From Ignavibacteriales bacterium (GTDB taxonomy: Bacteria; Bacteroidota; Ignavibacteria; Tepidaquicellales; Tepidaquicellaceae): DNA of 64,000 bases. The stretch covers positions 1,589,501 to 1,653,500 of the forward strand of contig JACKAC010000001.1 of assembly GCA_020635255.1 (NCBI GenBank), read 5' to 3'. The notes under the pieces were generated by a model that was not told where the DNA came from, searched no databases, and saw only the letters and a program-made list of their open reading frames with translations. A program made the position numbers and the translations under genes. This document shows, one piece after another, positions 47,339 to 56,511 of this stretch. The first letter of the stretch is position 1. Every line of letters begins with the position of its first letter.

Positions 47339-48299
47339 TGCCCTCGCATCTCCTCTTTATCACATGCAGTATATTATCCTGAATATCCTTCATTATAGCC
47401 TTACACCATATCCTTGAGTAAAAATTAAACGACGTCGACATTACGAACTTGCTCGTCAGGTGTAATACCACACCACCTTCTACCGGCTCCAGCTCGTACT
47501 TACCTTCCAGCACGTCGAAGTACTTACTCCCCACCGTAACATGCTCATCCAGTGCCGTCAACGGGATAGAGTTCGGATCGGCATCTATTGTAAATGTAAA
47601 TGACTTCTTCGGATCCCACTCCGTTACCGTCTCGGTAAAGTATAATCCCCTGTCGAACTCCGCTATTCTCACGCCCCCAATACCCTCTTTGTCCAGTTCA
47701 GCCTTTATTGGTCTGGGGAATCCCATAAAAAGAAAAAGTGTGCTTTCGTTCTCTTTCTCGTCTATCTCATATACCCTTACTATATTCTCCCATACCTTAT
47801 CCTCTGTGGAATTTATCATTATCGAAGTCTGCTCAGTAACGAATTCCTTCCCAGGTTCCACTTTATTCTCAATGGGGATCGTTAAAAAAGGAAGCAATAC
47901 TACGGAACATAATACAATCGTATTGATCTTCTTCCCCGCTCGTGAGACAAAGTATGCAGTCAGTCCTCCAAGTGAACCCATAATAAGAAATACAGGTAAC
48001 GCCATTATTATGCATATTAATCCTTCCAGTGCGAATATAAATGAAAAGAAAAGGAGCAAAACAACCGTTATCCATGGGGCAAGCAGGCAATATACCAGTG
48101 AAGTACCGGGTTTTGCCACGTAGGCGGTTATATATCCCGCGGCAAACGGCATTACAAAAATAAACGCAAATGACATTAACGTAGTGCCCTGAAAAGCAAA
48201 GTCCGTCCAGTCGATCTGCAATCCGAATATTAATCTTGCAAACAGTGCATACAATACACCCGTTACAACTGCCAGCAGAAATACTAAATAACTTTTCAT
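47304..48299 (-). CDS. Membrane protein with C-terminal SRPBCC-like domain
   Basis: 331 residues. The first 150 residues contain about four to five membrane helices (FLLAVVTGVLYALFARLIFG, SLVYCLLAPWITVVLLLFFS). The last 170 residues look like a START/polyketide-cyclase (SRPBCC) domain: MINSTEDKVWENIVRVYEI, PKKSFTFTIDADPNSIPLTA, YFDVLEGKYELEPVEGGVVL, LTSKFVMSTSFNFYSRIWC. Such domains bind lipids or small hydrophobic molecules. Its start overlaps the cyclase gene's stop by four bases. The function is unknown. Confidence 0.72.
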   Translation of the reverse strand: MKSYLVFLLAVVTGVLYALFARLIFGLQIDWTDFAFQGTTLMSFAFIFVMPFAAGYITAYVAKPGTSLVYCLLAPWITVVLLLFFSFIFALEGLICIIMALPVFLIMGSLGGLTAYFVSRAGKKINTIVLCSVVLLPFLTIPIENKVEPGKEFVTEQTSIMINSTEDKVWENIVRVYEIDEKENESTLFLFMGFPRPIKAELDKEGIGGVRIAEFDRGLYFTETVTEWDPKKSFTFTIDADPNSIPLTALDEHVTVGSKYFDVLEGKYELEPVEGGVVLHLTSKFVMSTSFNFYSRIWCKAIMKDIQDNILHVIKRRCEGTTNNSSSYNHK

Positions 48300-49372
48300 G
48301 CTGACTGGAATTGTTTTGTTGATTCCTCCACGCTGTAGATTTCCACTTCGTGTTCCTTTCCCTTGAGTAAAAATCTTCCCATAAGTTCCTTTCGGTACGC
48401 TTCAGGAAATTCCACTATGTCTAATACTTCCCTCGATATCAAAAAGTTGCTTCCGAGTGTGTTACACTCTTCCTGTATCCTTGAAGCTGTATTGATAACA
48501 TCGCCGTGGTACACGATCTCTTTTTTTGAATCCCCTATTTCCCCTACTATAACCTTACCGAAATGCAATCCGGCTTTTATCTTTGGAAACATGCCGAACC
48601 GTTTTACGTAATCTTCCTGCAATGTGTCGAGCTTATGCTTTATTTTAAAGAAACACCTTATGCAATTCGCTTTTCGTAAACCGTTCTTCTTCGTCCATGT
48701 AATGACAACCTGATCTCCCGCGTATTGGAATATCTCACCCCTCGTGCTTACTATTGGATCGTTCACGTCAAAGAAATAATTGTTCAGAAATTTGTGATAT
48801 TCTAATGGGCGTGTTCTTTCGGCAAGTGTTGTTGATGATGTCAGATCGAGAAACATAAAGAACCTTTCCTCCTCGATCGGCTTGTAGTATTTACCCGACA
48901 TATACCTCATCAATACGTTCTGTCCAAGCAGGTAATTCATCTGGCTTATGTAAATTACCAGTATGCTCACCACTATTGCGAATATAAGTATCCTTAAAAA
49001 TTCATCACGCAATATAAAATCCTTTACCTGCCCGCTTGTGATCACCTGCATGAATCCGGTATTCTCCAGTCTCGCTTCATTCAGTACCCATACTAATAGT
49101 ACTGAGAATGACACAGCCGCGACATAAAATATCAGCCTGAACAACAGAATATAAGAAAACTTTAGCTTCCTGTATCTCGGACGAAAAAGATATATCTCGA
49201 ACGCTGAGCTTAATGCAAAAATAAGGAATCCCATAAGCATTCCCTCGATAATGGAGTTCAGGCTTATCTTAAAAAAGATAAGAGAAAACACCATCCCAAC
49301 AACTATTCCAATAAGCGCGGAATATAGTATCTGCAATAACTTTTCTCTGTTATTTTCTTTTCCGTTCTCCAC
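48296..49372 (-). CDS. Membrane-bound class III adenylate/guanylate cyclase
   Basis: 358 residues from a GTG start whose G is shared with the stop codon of the synthetase gene. About five to six membrane helices occupy the first 165 residues. The cyclase domain has metal Asp in FMFLDLTSSTTLAERTRP, the second Asp in FQYAGDQVVITWTKK, GLHFGKVIVGEIG and the transition-state residues in GDVINTASRIQEEC. It should make cyclic AMP (or cGMP) from the membrane. The substrate-specifying residues cannot be assigned safely by eye. Confidence 0.88.
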   Translation of the reverse strand: MENGKENNREKLLQILYSALIGIVVGMVFSLIFFKISLNSIIEGMLMGFLIFALSSAFEIYLFRPRYRKLKFSYILLFRLIFYVAAVSFSVLLVWVLNEARLENTGFMQVITSGQVKDFILRDEFLRILIFAIVVSILVIYISQMNYLLGQNVLMRYMSGKYYKPIEEERFFMFLDLTSSTTLAERTRPLEYHKFLNNYFFDVNDPIVSTRGEIFQYAGDQVVITWTKKNGLRKANCIRCFFKIKHKLDTLQEDYVKRFGMFPKIKAGLHFGKVIVGEIGDSKKEIVYHGDVINTASRIQEECNTLGSNFLISREVLDIVEFPEAYRKELMGRFLLKGKEHEVEIYSVEESTKQFQSA

Positions 49373-51033
49373 TACTTCTTGAATTGGATCTCCTTATAAT
49401 CTTTGAATAGGTCTTTTACCTTATTCCTCTGATATTTTCCGGTTGATGTTACCGGTATTGTATCCGAGAATATCACGACCTTCGGAGCTTTATGGAAAGG
49501 CAGTTTTGATTTGCATTCAGCAATTATTTTCTCTTTTAATTTTTCACTCTCCTCATCGGATGCAGGTGCTTCTTTCAGCATCACCAGCGCTCCAACCTCC
49601 TCACCATACCAGTCGTTATCGAATCCTACTGCTATCCCTGCTTTTACTTCGTCCAGTGAAGAAAGCACCTCGTCTATTTCCAGTGGCGATAAGTTTACCC
49701 CGCCTCGTATAATTAATTCCTTCAACCGTCCCGTAATAAAAAAATACGGTCTTCGGTTTTCATCGTATTTGAAAAATCCCTCGTCACCGCTCCTGAACCA
49801 CCCGAACTCGAATGTCTTCCTGTTCACTTCATCATTATTAAAATAATACTTCATAACATTATGCCCTCTAATTACTATCTCACCTTTCTCATCTTCGTCC
49901 ATTGAATTCCCCTTTTCGTCGTGGATCTGCATATCATTACAGTCTATCGGGATTCCTATAGCAGGAAATCCAAAATCGTTCTGCCACTTGTAATGTTCTT
50001 CTTTGGAAAGGTCAATTGGAATAAAACATGAATAACACGTCGTCTCCGAAAGCCCGTACCCGTGCACTATCCTGAGCCCGAACCTCTCTTCGAAATTCCT
50101 AGCGATCTCGCATGTAAGCGGTCCCGCTCCGCAAATAATATGTGAAAATCCGGACAGGTCATGCTTCGATGCATCTTCATCGGAGTGTAGAAGGAATTGC
50201 AATAACGTTGGAACAACACTCACCACTTTAACCTTCTCATCAGCGAGTCTTTTGAGAAATTTGTCTGTCTGAAATTTCTGATTAAGAACCATCCTCCCGC
50301 CATAAAACATCGTTGTCATTATCGTTACCACCGTCCCGTTAACGTGGTGTATCGGCAGTACGCACATCATCGTATCCCCGCGGTGTAGTCCATGCCACCC
50401 GGATATACTGTACGCATCTACCATTAAATTATACTGGGTTAAAACAACTCCTTTTGGATTACCTGTCGTCCCGGAAGTGTAAACGATCATCGCTTCCATT
50501 TCCTTATTTTCATATGGCGCTATCTTATTGTGAAGCTCCTCGTCACTCCAGCCATATTCATCGAAATTGAACACCTCAAATGCATCATTCTTGACCCCGG
50601 ATAGCTTTTCAAGATACTCATTCCGGGTAAATACAATCTTTGTCTGTGAGTTTTCCAGAATGTATTTTACTCTATCTATCTCTTCACTTACATTTATGGG
50701 AACGATCACAGCACCTATATACCAGCAAGCAAAATACAATATTACTGTATCAGCGTGATTGTGTGAAAATGTTGCTATCCTGTCCTCTTTATTTATACCC
50801 TGATTCAGCAGATATTTCGCTAATATCCGTACTTTTTTGATAAATTCCCCGTAAGTATATGATTTCTTATCTCCTGCTTCATTATAGAAGACTAAGTACT
50901 CTTTATCTCTGTCCTTTTCTGCTCTCTCATCAAGCAGTTCTTTAATGTTTTGATATTTTACAAGGTAGTCCGTTGCGGACTTATCACTGAAATTATGCGC
51001 TTGTAAAATTGTATGCCTCGTAATTTCGTCCAC
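49372..51033 (-). CDS. AMP-binding acyl-CoA synthetase/ligase
   Basis: 553 residues. Adenylate-forming enzyme: P-loop MIVYTSGTTGNPKGV, A5 motif HGYGLSETTC, A7 WFRSGDEGFFKYDE, hinge GRLKELIIRGGVNLSP and the C-terminal VTSTGKYQRNKVK with the catalytic Lys. Activates a carboxylic acid with ATP and probably loads it on CoA; chain length unknown. It is the first gene of a three-gene overlapping operon with the cyclase and the SRPBCC membrane protein, an unusual combination. Confidence 0.9.
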   Translation of the reverse strand: MDEITRHTILQAHNFSDKSATDYLVKYQNIKELLDERAEKDRDKEYLVFYNEAGDKKSYTYGEFIKKVRILAKYLLNQGINKEDRIATFSHNHADTVILYFACWYIGAVIVPINVSEEIDRVKYILENSQTKIVFTRNEYLEKLSGVKNDAFEVFNFDEYGWSDEELHNKIAPYENKEMEAMIVYTSGTTGNPKGVVLTQYNLMVDAYSISGWHGLHRGDTMMCVLPIHHVNGTVVTIMTTMFYGGRMVLNQKFQTDKFLKRLADEKVKVVSVVPTLLQFLLHSDEDASKHDLSGFSHIICGAGPLTCEIARNFEERFGLRIVHGYGLSETTCYSCFIPIDLSKEEHYKWQNDFGFPAIGIPIDCNDMQIHDEKGNSMDEDEKGEIVIRGHNVMKYYFNNDEVNRKTFEFGWFRSGDEGFFKYDENRRPYFFITGRLKELIIRGGVNLSPLEIDEVLSSLDEVKAGIAVGFDNDWYGEEVGALVMLKEAPASDEESEKLKEKIIAECKSKLPFHKAPKVVIFSDTIPVTSTGKYQRNKVKDLFKDYKEIQFKK

Positions 51034-51139
51034 TTAATTACTGTTAAATATATTCAAATTGTGGTGATTAATGTTTATTTTTTGAGCAAACGCTTTAAAA
51101 AAGTATCCTAAATATACTAAATTTATTGGTAATCTATAA

Positions 51140-52828
51140 ATGAAAAAACAGTTAATCTTCCTCGCTTTAGCAATATTCGCCTTTGTTACATCTTGCTCTA
51201 ACAATGACACTAAAACAGATAATATATTTTATCTAAACCAGCCTCTTGGTCTGGAAACCATGGAGCCGGTAATGTCAAACTCCAACCAGGTCATATGGGC
51301 GCTCTCGATTATGATGGAGGGACTTGTAGAATACAATCGCGAAAATGAGATCGTACCCGCTATCGCTAAAAAATGGGAGATATCTGAGGACGGTACTGTT
51401 TATACTTTCACTTTACGCGATGATGTCTTTTTCCATGACGATGCCTGTTTCCCGGACGGCAAAGGAAGGAAAGTTACCGCCGCCGATTTTAAATACTGCC
51501 TCGAACGTGTCAATGATCCGAAAACCAAAACCCGTGGCTCATGGGTATTCCGCGACAAAATAAAGGGCGTCCAGGAATACATAGACTCCCGTTCGGGTAA
51601 GTCCGCCGGAGCAAGCGAAGTAAAAGAGATAACTGGCATTAAAGCGTTAAATGATTCCACACTTCAGATAGAGCTTACACAGCCTTTTGCTCCTTTCCTG
51701 AGCATTCTCACTATGACATATGGCTTTGTTTATCCGCATGAGGCGGTCGAACACTATGGAGACAGTTTTAGCCAACATCCTGTCGGCACCGGTCCGTTTA
51801 AATTTAAACACTGGGACTTCGATAAAGAGCTTGTTTACGAAAAGAATCCTAACTACTGGGGAAAAGACTCAGCCGGGAATCAATATCCGTATCTCGACGG
51901 CATTCAAATGACATTTACACAGTCATCCGAGACCGAGTATCTCGATTTTGTAAATGGACGCTATGATTTCCACCTCCCCTCATCCGAAACTATCGACCAG
52001 CTTATCGACGAGAACGGCAACCTGACCGACCCCGGCTCTCGTGACTTCGACCTCGTCCGCAAACCGTGGCTCCAGACGGTCTTCTTTGGCATGATGCAGG
52101 ATAAGAACCTCCCCGGTGGTATGACCGGTCCATTCGCAGGAAATAAAAAACTCCGCCAGGCGCTCAATTACGCCATCGATCGCGAAAAAATTATAAAATA
52201 CGTACTAAAAAACCGTGGCACTCCCGCTCATAATGGTCCAATACCCGTCGGAATGCCCGGATACAATCCTGACATAAAAGGATATACTTACGATAAACAA
52301 AAAGCATTACAACTCCTGGATGAAGCAGGCTACCCAAACGGAAAAGGTCTCTCCCTCACGCTCTACATGGGTAACGATGAAATTCAAAAGACCATCGCTA
52401 TCGCTGTACAGGATCAGCTGAAAGAACTTGGCATCGACCTCAAGCTCGAACAGATGTTGCAGGCTACTCTCATTTCTCAGCAGGAAGAAGGAAAATTCCC
52501 TTTCTGGCGGGCAAGCTGGGGTGCTGACTACTTCGACCCGGAAAATTTTATGGCGCTGTTTTACAGCAAAAACATCACACCAAATGGACCTAATCGTGTC
52601 GGCTACAGCAATCCCGAAGTGGATAAGCTTTATGAGGAAGGCTTAAAAGAAACTGATTTCGAAAAGCGCAAACAGATATATGATAAACTCCAGCAGATAG
52701 TAGTTGATGACGCCGCCTGGCTTTACATGTATTATAACCAGCAGGTATATCTTGTTAAGAAAAACATCGAAGGGTTTTATTTGAATGGACTTAATATTAT
52801 CAATCTGAAGTATACAAAGAAACAATAA
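51140..52828 (+). CDS. Oligopeptide/dipeptide-type ABC transporter substrate-binding lipoprotein
   Basis: 562 residues. The signal peptide ends in VTSC (lipobox). The SBP family 5 fold is clear: PLGLETMEPVMSNSNQVIWA, LVEYNRENEIVPAIAKKWEI, TVYTFTLRDDVFFHDD, GTGPFKFKHWDFDKELVYEK, NKKLRQALNYAIDREKII. Binds peptides or related solutes for an ABC importer. No permease or ATPase genes are adjacent, so it is an orphan whose transporter is elsewhere. Confidence 0.9.
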   Translation: MKKQLIFLALAIFAFVTSCSNNDTKTDNIFYLNQPLGLETMEPVMSNSNQVIWALSIMMEGLVEYNRENEIVPAIAKKWEISEDGTVYTFTLRDDVFFHDDACFPDGKGRKVTAADFKYCLERVNDPKTKTRGSWVFRDKIKGVQEYIDSRSGKSAGASEVKEITGIKALNDSTLQIELTQPFAPFLSILTMTYGFVYPHEAVEHYGDSFSQHPVGTGPFKFKHWDFDKELVYEKNPNYWGKDSAGNQYPYLDGIQMTFTQSSETEYLDFVNGRYDFHLPSSETIDQLIDENGNLTDPGSRDFDLVRKPWLQTVFFGMMQDKNLPGGMTGPFAGNKKLRQALNYAIDREKIIKYVLKNRGTPAHNGPIPVGMPGYNPDIKGYTYDKQKALQLLDEAGYPNGKGLSLTLYMGNDEIQKTIAIAVQDQLKELGIDLKLEQMLQATLISQQEEGKFPFWRASWGADYFDPENFMALFYSKNITPNGPNRVGYSNPEVDKLYEEGLKETDFEKRKQIYDKLQQIVVDDAAWLYMYYNQQVYLVKKNIEGFYLNGLNIINLKYTKKQ

Positions 52829-52853
52829 AAAAGCCCCATTGTCATAGGGGCTT
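52829..52853 (-). terminator. Intrinsic terminator of the propeller protein gene
   Basis: AAGCCCC and GGGGCTT (52831-52837 and 52847-52853) pair around a ten-base loop. On the minus strand the stem runs into TTTTTTATTG. It lies between convergent genes and may serve the plus strand weakly. Confidence 0.75.
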
Positions 52854-52887
52854 CGGGGGAAAGATTTTGTAAATTTATTTTTCCGGT

Positions 52888-54876
52888 TTATTTAACCAAC
52901 ACCATTCTTTTTGTTTGTATGAAGCCGTCCGCTTCCAGTCTATAGAAATACACTCCGCTCGAATATCTCGATGCATTCCATGTCGCCTCATAGCTTCCGG
53001 CAGACATAAATCCATCATATAACGAAATTACTTCCCTGCCAAGCATATCGTATATCTTAAGCTTTACATTAGAATTTTCGGGTATGTCAAATCTTATCGT
53101 CGATGACGGGTTGAACGGATTTGGATAGTTCTGGTATAGTGTATATTTGGATGGAACTTCCGTACCATTTCCCACATTCGTGAGAACACTCAGAGTATCC
53201 AGTGTGAACGATACATTCGTATTTTGTGATACCATAAATAGCATTGTTATCGTCGAGTAACCCATCCTGTCCGCTATTAATGTATATTGCCCGGTCTCTA
53301 TCGAATCGAAATAGAACTTTTGATCTTCCCCGCTGACATCATATGAATAAAAACTACCGCTTCTCTTTAAAAATACTATCGTACCCGCTTTGTAATCGAA
53401 TGAACCGGTAGACGGATAACCCTCTGGTATATAGTTTAGATTTGCTGTTCCGTTTACTGAACCTATTGCCGACGATAGATCATCACTGCTTATTATCCTC
53501 TGTACATGAATATCTATGTTAGATAAACTCTGGAATAATGGTAATCTTGTCGCCGTTATCCATGAATTTGATTCTGGATAATATGTTGGTACATATATAA
53601 AATCAGAGGTTCCGGAAGGATAGCTGTCATCTTCATCGTCCGGAAACGTTAAGATAATGTCGCATTCTCCTTCCGGTACTCTGTCCAGGATGTATTCACC
53701 CGATTGATGGCCGACGCTTCCCACATCAGCCGTATCGAGATACACAATCTTTTTTGAATATATATCCAGCTTACACGCGTATACCACACCATGTGGAACT
53801 GGCTCGTTGTTGTCACTATATAAAATTCTTCCTTGGATCGTCCTGTAAGGTACAGGCTTCCATATTGCTATATTATATGCTGTATCTCCCCCTGCTGACC
53901 AGAAATTACCTGCCGCAACTATATTTGAATTATATGTCTTTATCGCGCTGACACTTCCGCTCATGCCACTTGCGAATTTCCCCCAGCTATTCCCATCCCA
54001 GCTTGCGATCCTGTTCACAAAAAATTGATCCTGAGAACTGCCGGCATACCTGAATTTACCTCCGGCTACTAACTTACCGCTTATTGTTTGAAGAGCATTT
54101 ACATCATCTTCTACACCGGAACCGAGCGTCCACCATATACCGATCGAAAGCTGCGCGATGTGCTTACTAAACTTTCCGCCTGCAACTAGCTTACCATCTA
54201 AAACCGTGAGTGCATTCACTTCATCCGTTAATCCGATTCCGGCATTCTTCCAATCCGAACCGTGAAGCTCTGCGACTTTGCCTGTGAAATTTCCTCCGGC
54301 TGTCAGCATCCCGTCATTTACTATCAGTACGTTTACATCTGCATTCAAGCCGTCTCCTGTTTCAGACCATGACGATCCGCTCCATGTACCAACTCTCTTT
54401 ACCTGTGTCGAACCAGAGCTTGTAAACTTACCGCCCGCTATGAGTTTGCTATTATATACAGTTAACGCGTTTACATTATTATTAAGACCGTTTCCGAGCG
54501 CTGACCAGCTTGTACCGTTCCATTTTGCTATGTTCTTCGCCGTAACTGCATCGATTACATTAAATTTTCCGCCGACCACTAATGATCCGTTCCATACAGC
54601 AAGCGAATATATCTCTGTATTCTTAACTGCGCCCATTGATTCCCAATGATCGCCCGTCCACCTTGCAAGTCCATAAACCGGCACACCGTTTATTGAGGAA
54701 AATGTTCCGCCCGCTATCAGGTCGCCGTTATAAACTTCTAAGGCTTTTATCTCTCCGTTAAATTTACTGTTCTGAAATTTTCTCCATCCATAATAATCAT
54801 CAGCATAAATATACCCGCTGGAGAAAAATCCCGTCAGGATAGTAAGTAATAATATTTTAGTCCAGATTCTACTCAA
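52888..54876 (-). CDS. T9SS-sorted seven-bladed propeller protein
   Basis: 662 residues. The signal peptide (ILLLTILTGFFSSGYIYA) is followed by seven repeats, each with a core like NALTVYNSKLIAGGKFT and a following WNGTSWSALGNGL segment (LIAGGTF, LVVGGKF, LIAGGKF, LTAGGNF, LVAGGKF twice, IVAAGNF). Then comes a carboxypeptidase-regulatory-like domain (TIQGRILYSDNNEPVPHGVV, CDIILTFPDDEDDSY) and a T9SS sorting domain (NYPNPFNPSSTIRFDIPENS). The regulatory-like domain resembles the small exported protein at 56512, including its FPEDEDED motif. Confidence 0.88.
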   Translation of the reverse strand: MSRIWTKILLLTILTGFFSSGYIYADDYYGWRKFQNSKFNGEIKALEVYNGDLIAGGTFSSINGVPVYGLARWTGDHWESMGAVKNTEIYSLAVWNGSLVVGGKFNVIDAVTAKNIAKWNGTSWSALGNGLNNNVNALTVYNSKLIAGGKFTSSGSTQVKRVGTWSGSSWSETGDGLNADVNVLIVNDGMLTAGGNFTGKVAELHGSDWKNAGIGLTDEVNALTVLDGKLVAGGKFSKHIAQLSIGIWWTLGSGVEDDVNALQTISGKLVAGGKFRYAGSSQDQFFVNRIASWDGNSWGKFASGMSGSVSAIKTYNSNIVAAGNFWSAGGDTAYNIAIWKPVPYRTIQGRILYSDNNEPVPHGVVYACKLDIYSKKIVYLDTADVGSVGHQSGEYILDRVPEGECDIILTFPDDEDDSYPSGTSDFIYVPTYYPESNSWITATRLPLFQSLSNIDIHVQRIISSDDLSSAIGSVNGTANLNYIPEGYPSTGSFDYKAGTIVFLKRSGSFYSYDVSGEDQKFYFDSIETGQYTLIADRMGYSTITMLFMVSQNTNVSFTLDTLSVLTNVGNGTEVPSKYTLYQNYPNPFNPSSTIRFDIPENSNVKLKIYDMLGREVISLYDGFMSAGSYEATWNASRYSSGVYFYRLEADGFIQTKRMVLVK

Positions 54877-55018
54877 GTTACAGTAAATTTAGTAAATTAA
54901 TTTATAAACAATAGCAATTATTAGTTTTTTTACTTATTTTTATATACAAATCTAAGCTATAATATTGTATTTATATAAAAAAATCAATGCATCAGAAAAA
55001 CTTTTTCTAATCCATTGA

Positions 55019-55867
55019 TCATTTTTTTAAAGTCTTTTTAAATTCGTTTAGTGTCATAGACTCCTCCCATAGCTTATCAAATGTATAGCATATCAGATCG
55101 GCAAAGCTAGTGTTCTTAACTATAATGTCACTTGCTTCAGGTTTTCCCTTTACTTCTTTTAATATATTCAAAAAAACCGTTTCCCTATCAAACACCATTG
55201 CGTTCTGGGATACGGTTTTTGCAAATCTCGTCTTTACTCCGTCCTTTTCAAATTGCTCGCAAAGATCTATCAACTCCTCTTTAGTTATCTCGGTCCACTT
55301 GTTATCTATCTTGACCTTAAAATCTTTTGTTATCTCATAGATGGCTTTCAACTCGCCACCCCTTTTGAAGAACTTCTTTACTTCATCTCCCTGTTCTTTA
55401 GAAACAACCGCCCTTAACCTATTCATCAAAAGTATCTGCTCGTTTGAGCTCTTTATCAATTGCTCAACTCTTAACTGGCGGTGCTTATTAAAGCCCCGGA
55501 GAAGCTCGATATCGTGGGAACTTTCCTCTTCTGAGTCAGCTTTGTATAAAGCTTTGAACTCGTTAAAGGTGTTCTCGAGCGAATCGAGCCTCACCATATT
55601 GGACCTTTTTATCTCCCTTTCAATTTTGTCTTTTACTACCTCAGGATCAATGATCTCGTACTTGTTCTTCGTCGGTGTCTCTATCTCATTGCATATACCC
55701 TTTTCAGTGAACGATTTTAATATCTCATATACAGACGTCCTCGGAATATTAGCCGAATCAGCTATCTCGGTCGCGGTCATCACTTTGCCGCTCATTAGCG
55801 ACATGAATACCTTCGACTCGTTTACAGTGAATCCTAGATTTTCTAGCTTTTGTATTTTGTCTTTCAT
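55019..55867 (-). CDS. TrmB-family transcriptional regulator
   Basis: 282 residues. The N-terminal winged helix-turn-helix reads LENLGFTVNESKVFMSLMSG, TATEIADSANIPRTSVYEIL and GICNEIETPTKNKYEIIDPE, the TrmB pattern. A coiled-coil linker (about 85-115) and a C-terminal domain of about 170 residues follow (LLRGFNKHRQLRVEQLIKSS), without the sugar-binding residues I could recognise. TrmB proteins are more typical of archaea but occur in bacteria. It follows the DUF4160-like gene at 38 bases and probably shares its promoter. Confidence 0.88.
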   Translation of the reverse strand: MKDKIQKLENLGFTVNESKVFMSLMSGKVMTATEIADSANIPRTSVYEILKSFTEKGICNEIETPTKNKYEIIDPEVVKDKIEREIKRSNMVRLDSLENTFNEFKALYKADSEEESSHDIELLRGFNKHRQLRVEQLIKSSNEQILLMNRLRAVVSKEQGDEVKKFFKRGGELKAIYEITKDFKVKIDNKWTEITKEELIDLCEQFEKDGVKTRFAKTVSQNAMVFDRETVFLNILKEVKGKPEASDIIVKNTSFADLICYTFDKLWEESMTLNEFKKTLKK

Positions 55868-55905
55868 CCTGGACTAAAAGCGGGAGGAACCCGGAGGCTC
55901 CTTCC

Positions 55906-56184
55906 TTAAACCGCCTTCTTCATTATTAAATGGTTTATTTTCCGCTTTATCAGTTTCCCCCACATGCTTTCGAGGAAACTCCTATTTTCTTTCGCCCAGT
56001 TTATCACCCCGTGGATCTTTCCGTCCGGCAATACACCCTCGATGATCGAGAGGTCAAGTGCAACCTTAACAGAGTATTCCCCATACTCTGCTATGAAATG
56101 AGGATAGTATAGGTTCGTGATCTTTTCAAAATTCATTGTGTATGTAACATCTTCTACTTCGTCTATAAATATGATCGCTTCCAT
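55906..56184 (-). CDS. Small DUF4160/DUF2442-like protein
   Basis: 92 residues. Its YYPHFIAEYGEYSVKVALDL and SIIEGVLPDGKIHGVINWAK, ending in a long helix (ENRSFLESMWGKLI), resemble the DUF4160 pattern PHFHAxYGEY...L..GxLP...L..V..W...H...L...W, with the usual second His changed to Ile. DUF4160 proteins often accompany DUF2442 proteins in toxin-antitoxin-like pairs; no such partner is here. Co-directional with the TrmB gene and probably co-transcribed. Confidence 0.65.
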   Translation of the reverse strand: MEAIIFIDEVEDVTYTMNFEKITNLYYPHFIAEYGEYSVKVALDLSIIEGVLPDGKIHGVINWAKENRSFLESMWGKLIKRKINHLIMKKAV

Positions 56185-56324
56185 TTTACCCTTCCCTTAA
56201 TTTTTCTGTGACCTTGCCCCCGTGTTTGTAGATGGGAATATTATCCAATCTACATGGATTTTTCTCTCTGCCATGTTTTGGAAAGTTAGGTTTATTTTAC
56301 CCCTTGGTATGCTGACCTACAATT

Positions 56325-56386
56325 TTTGTTGTTATAAGCCTAACAACAAAATATACGAAATAAACATTATTGTCAATAGTTTATTT
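56325..56386. promoter_or_regulatory. Two inverted repeats upstream of the DUF4160/TrmB operon
   Basis: TTTGTTGTTA/TAACAACAAA (56325-56334 and 56341-56350) is a ten-base inverted repeat with a six-base spacer. AAATAAAC/GTTTATTT (56358-56365 and 56379-56386) follows. They lie 140-200 bases upstream of the operon's first ATG. The rest of 56185-56463 has no gene I can support. These are candidate operators, perhaps for the TrmB protein itself. Confidence 0.5.
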
Positions 56387-56463
56387 TTGACCACATTATC
56401 GTCTAGTCCAGAATAGAAAGCCTATGGATAGGTATTGTTAAATTAATAATTAAGGATGAGGAT

Positions 56464-56500
56464 AAAAAAAAAGACCCTTCCTTTTAAAGAAAGGGTCTTA
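56464..56500 (-). terminator. Intrinsic terminator of the small exported protein gene
   Basis: AAGACCCTTCCTTT pairs with AAAGAAAGGGTCTT (one mismatch) and is followed on the minus strand by nine T residues. Confidence 0.85.
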
Positions 56501-56511
56501 AATTTATAAAC

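Noticed and set aside
47449..48123. 224-codon open frame on the plus strand
   Set aside because: Shadow of the membrane/SRPBCC gene on the other strand, with low-complexity Ser/Thr content.
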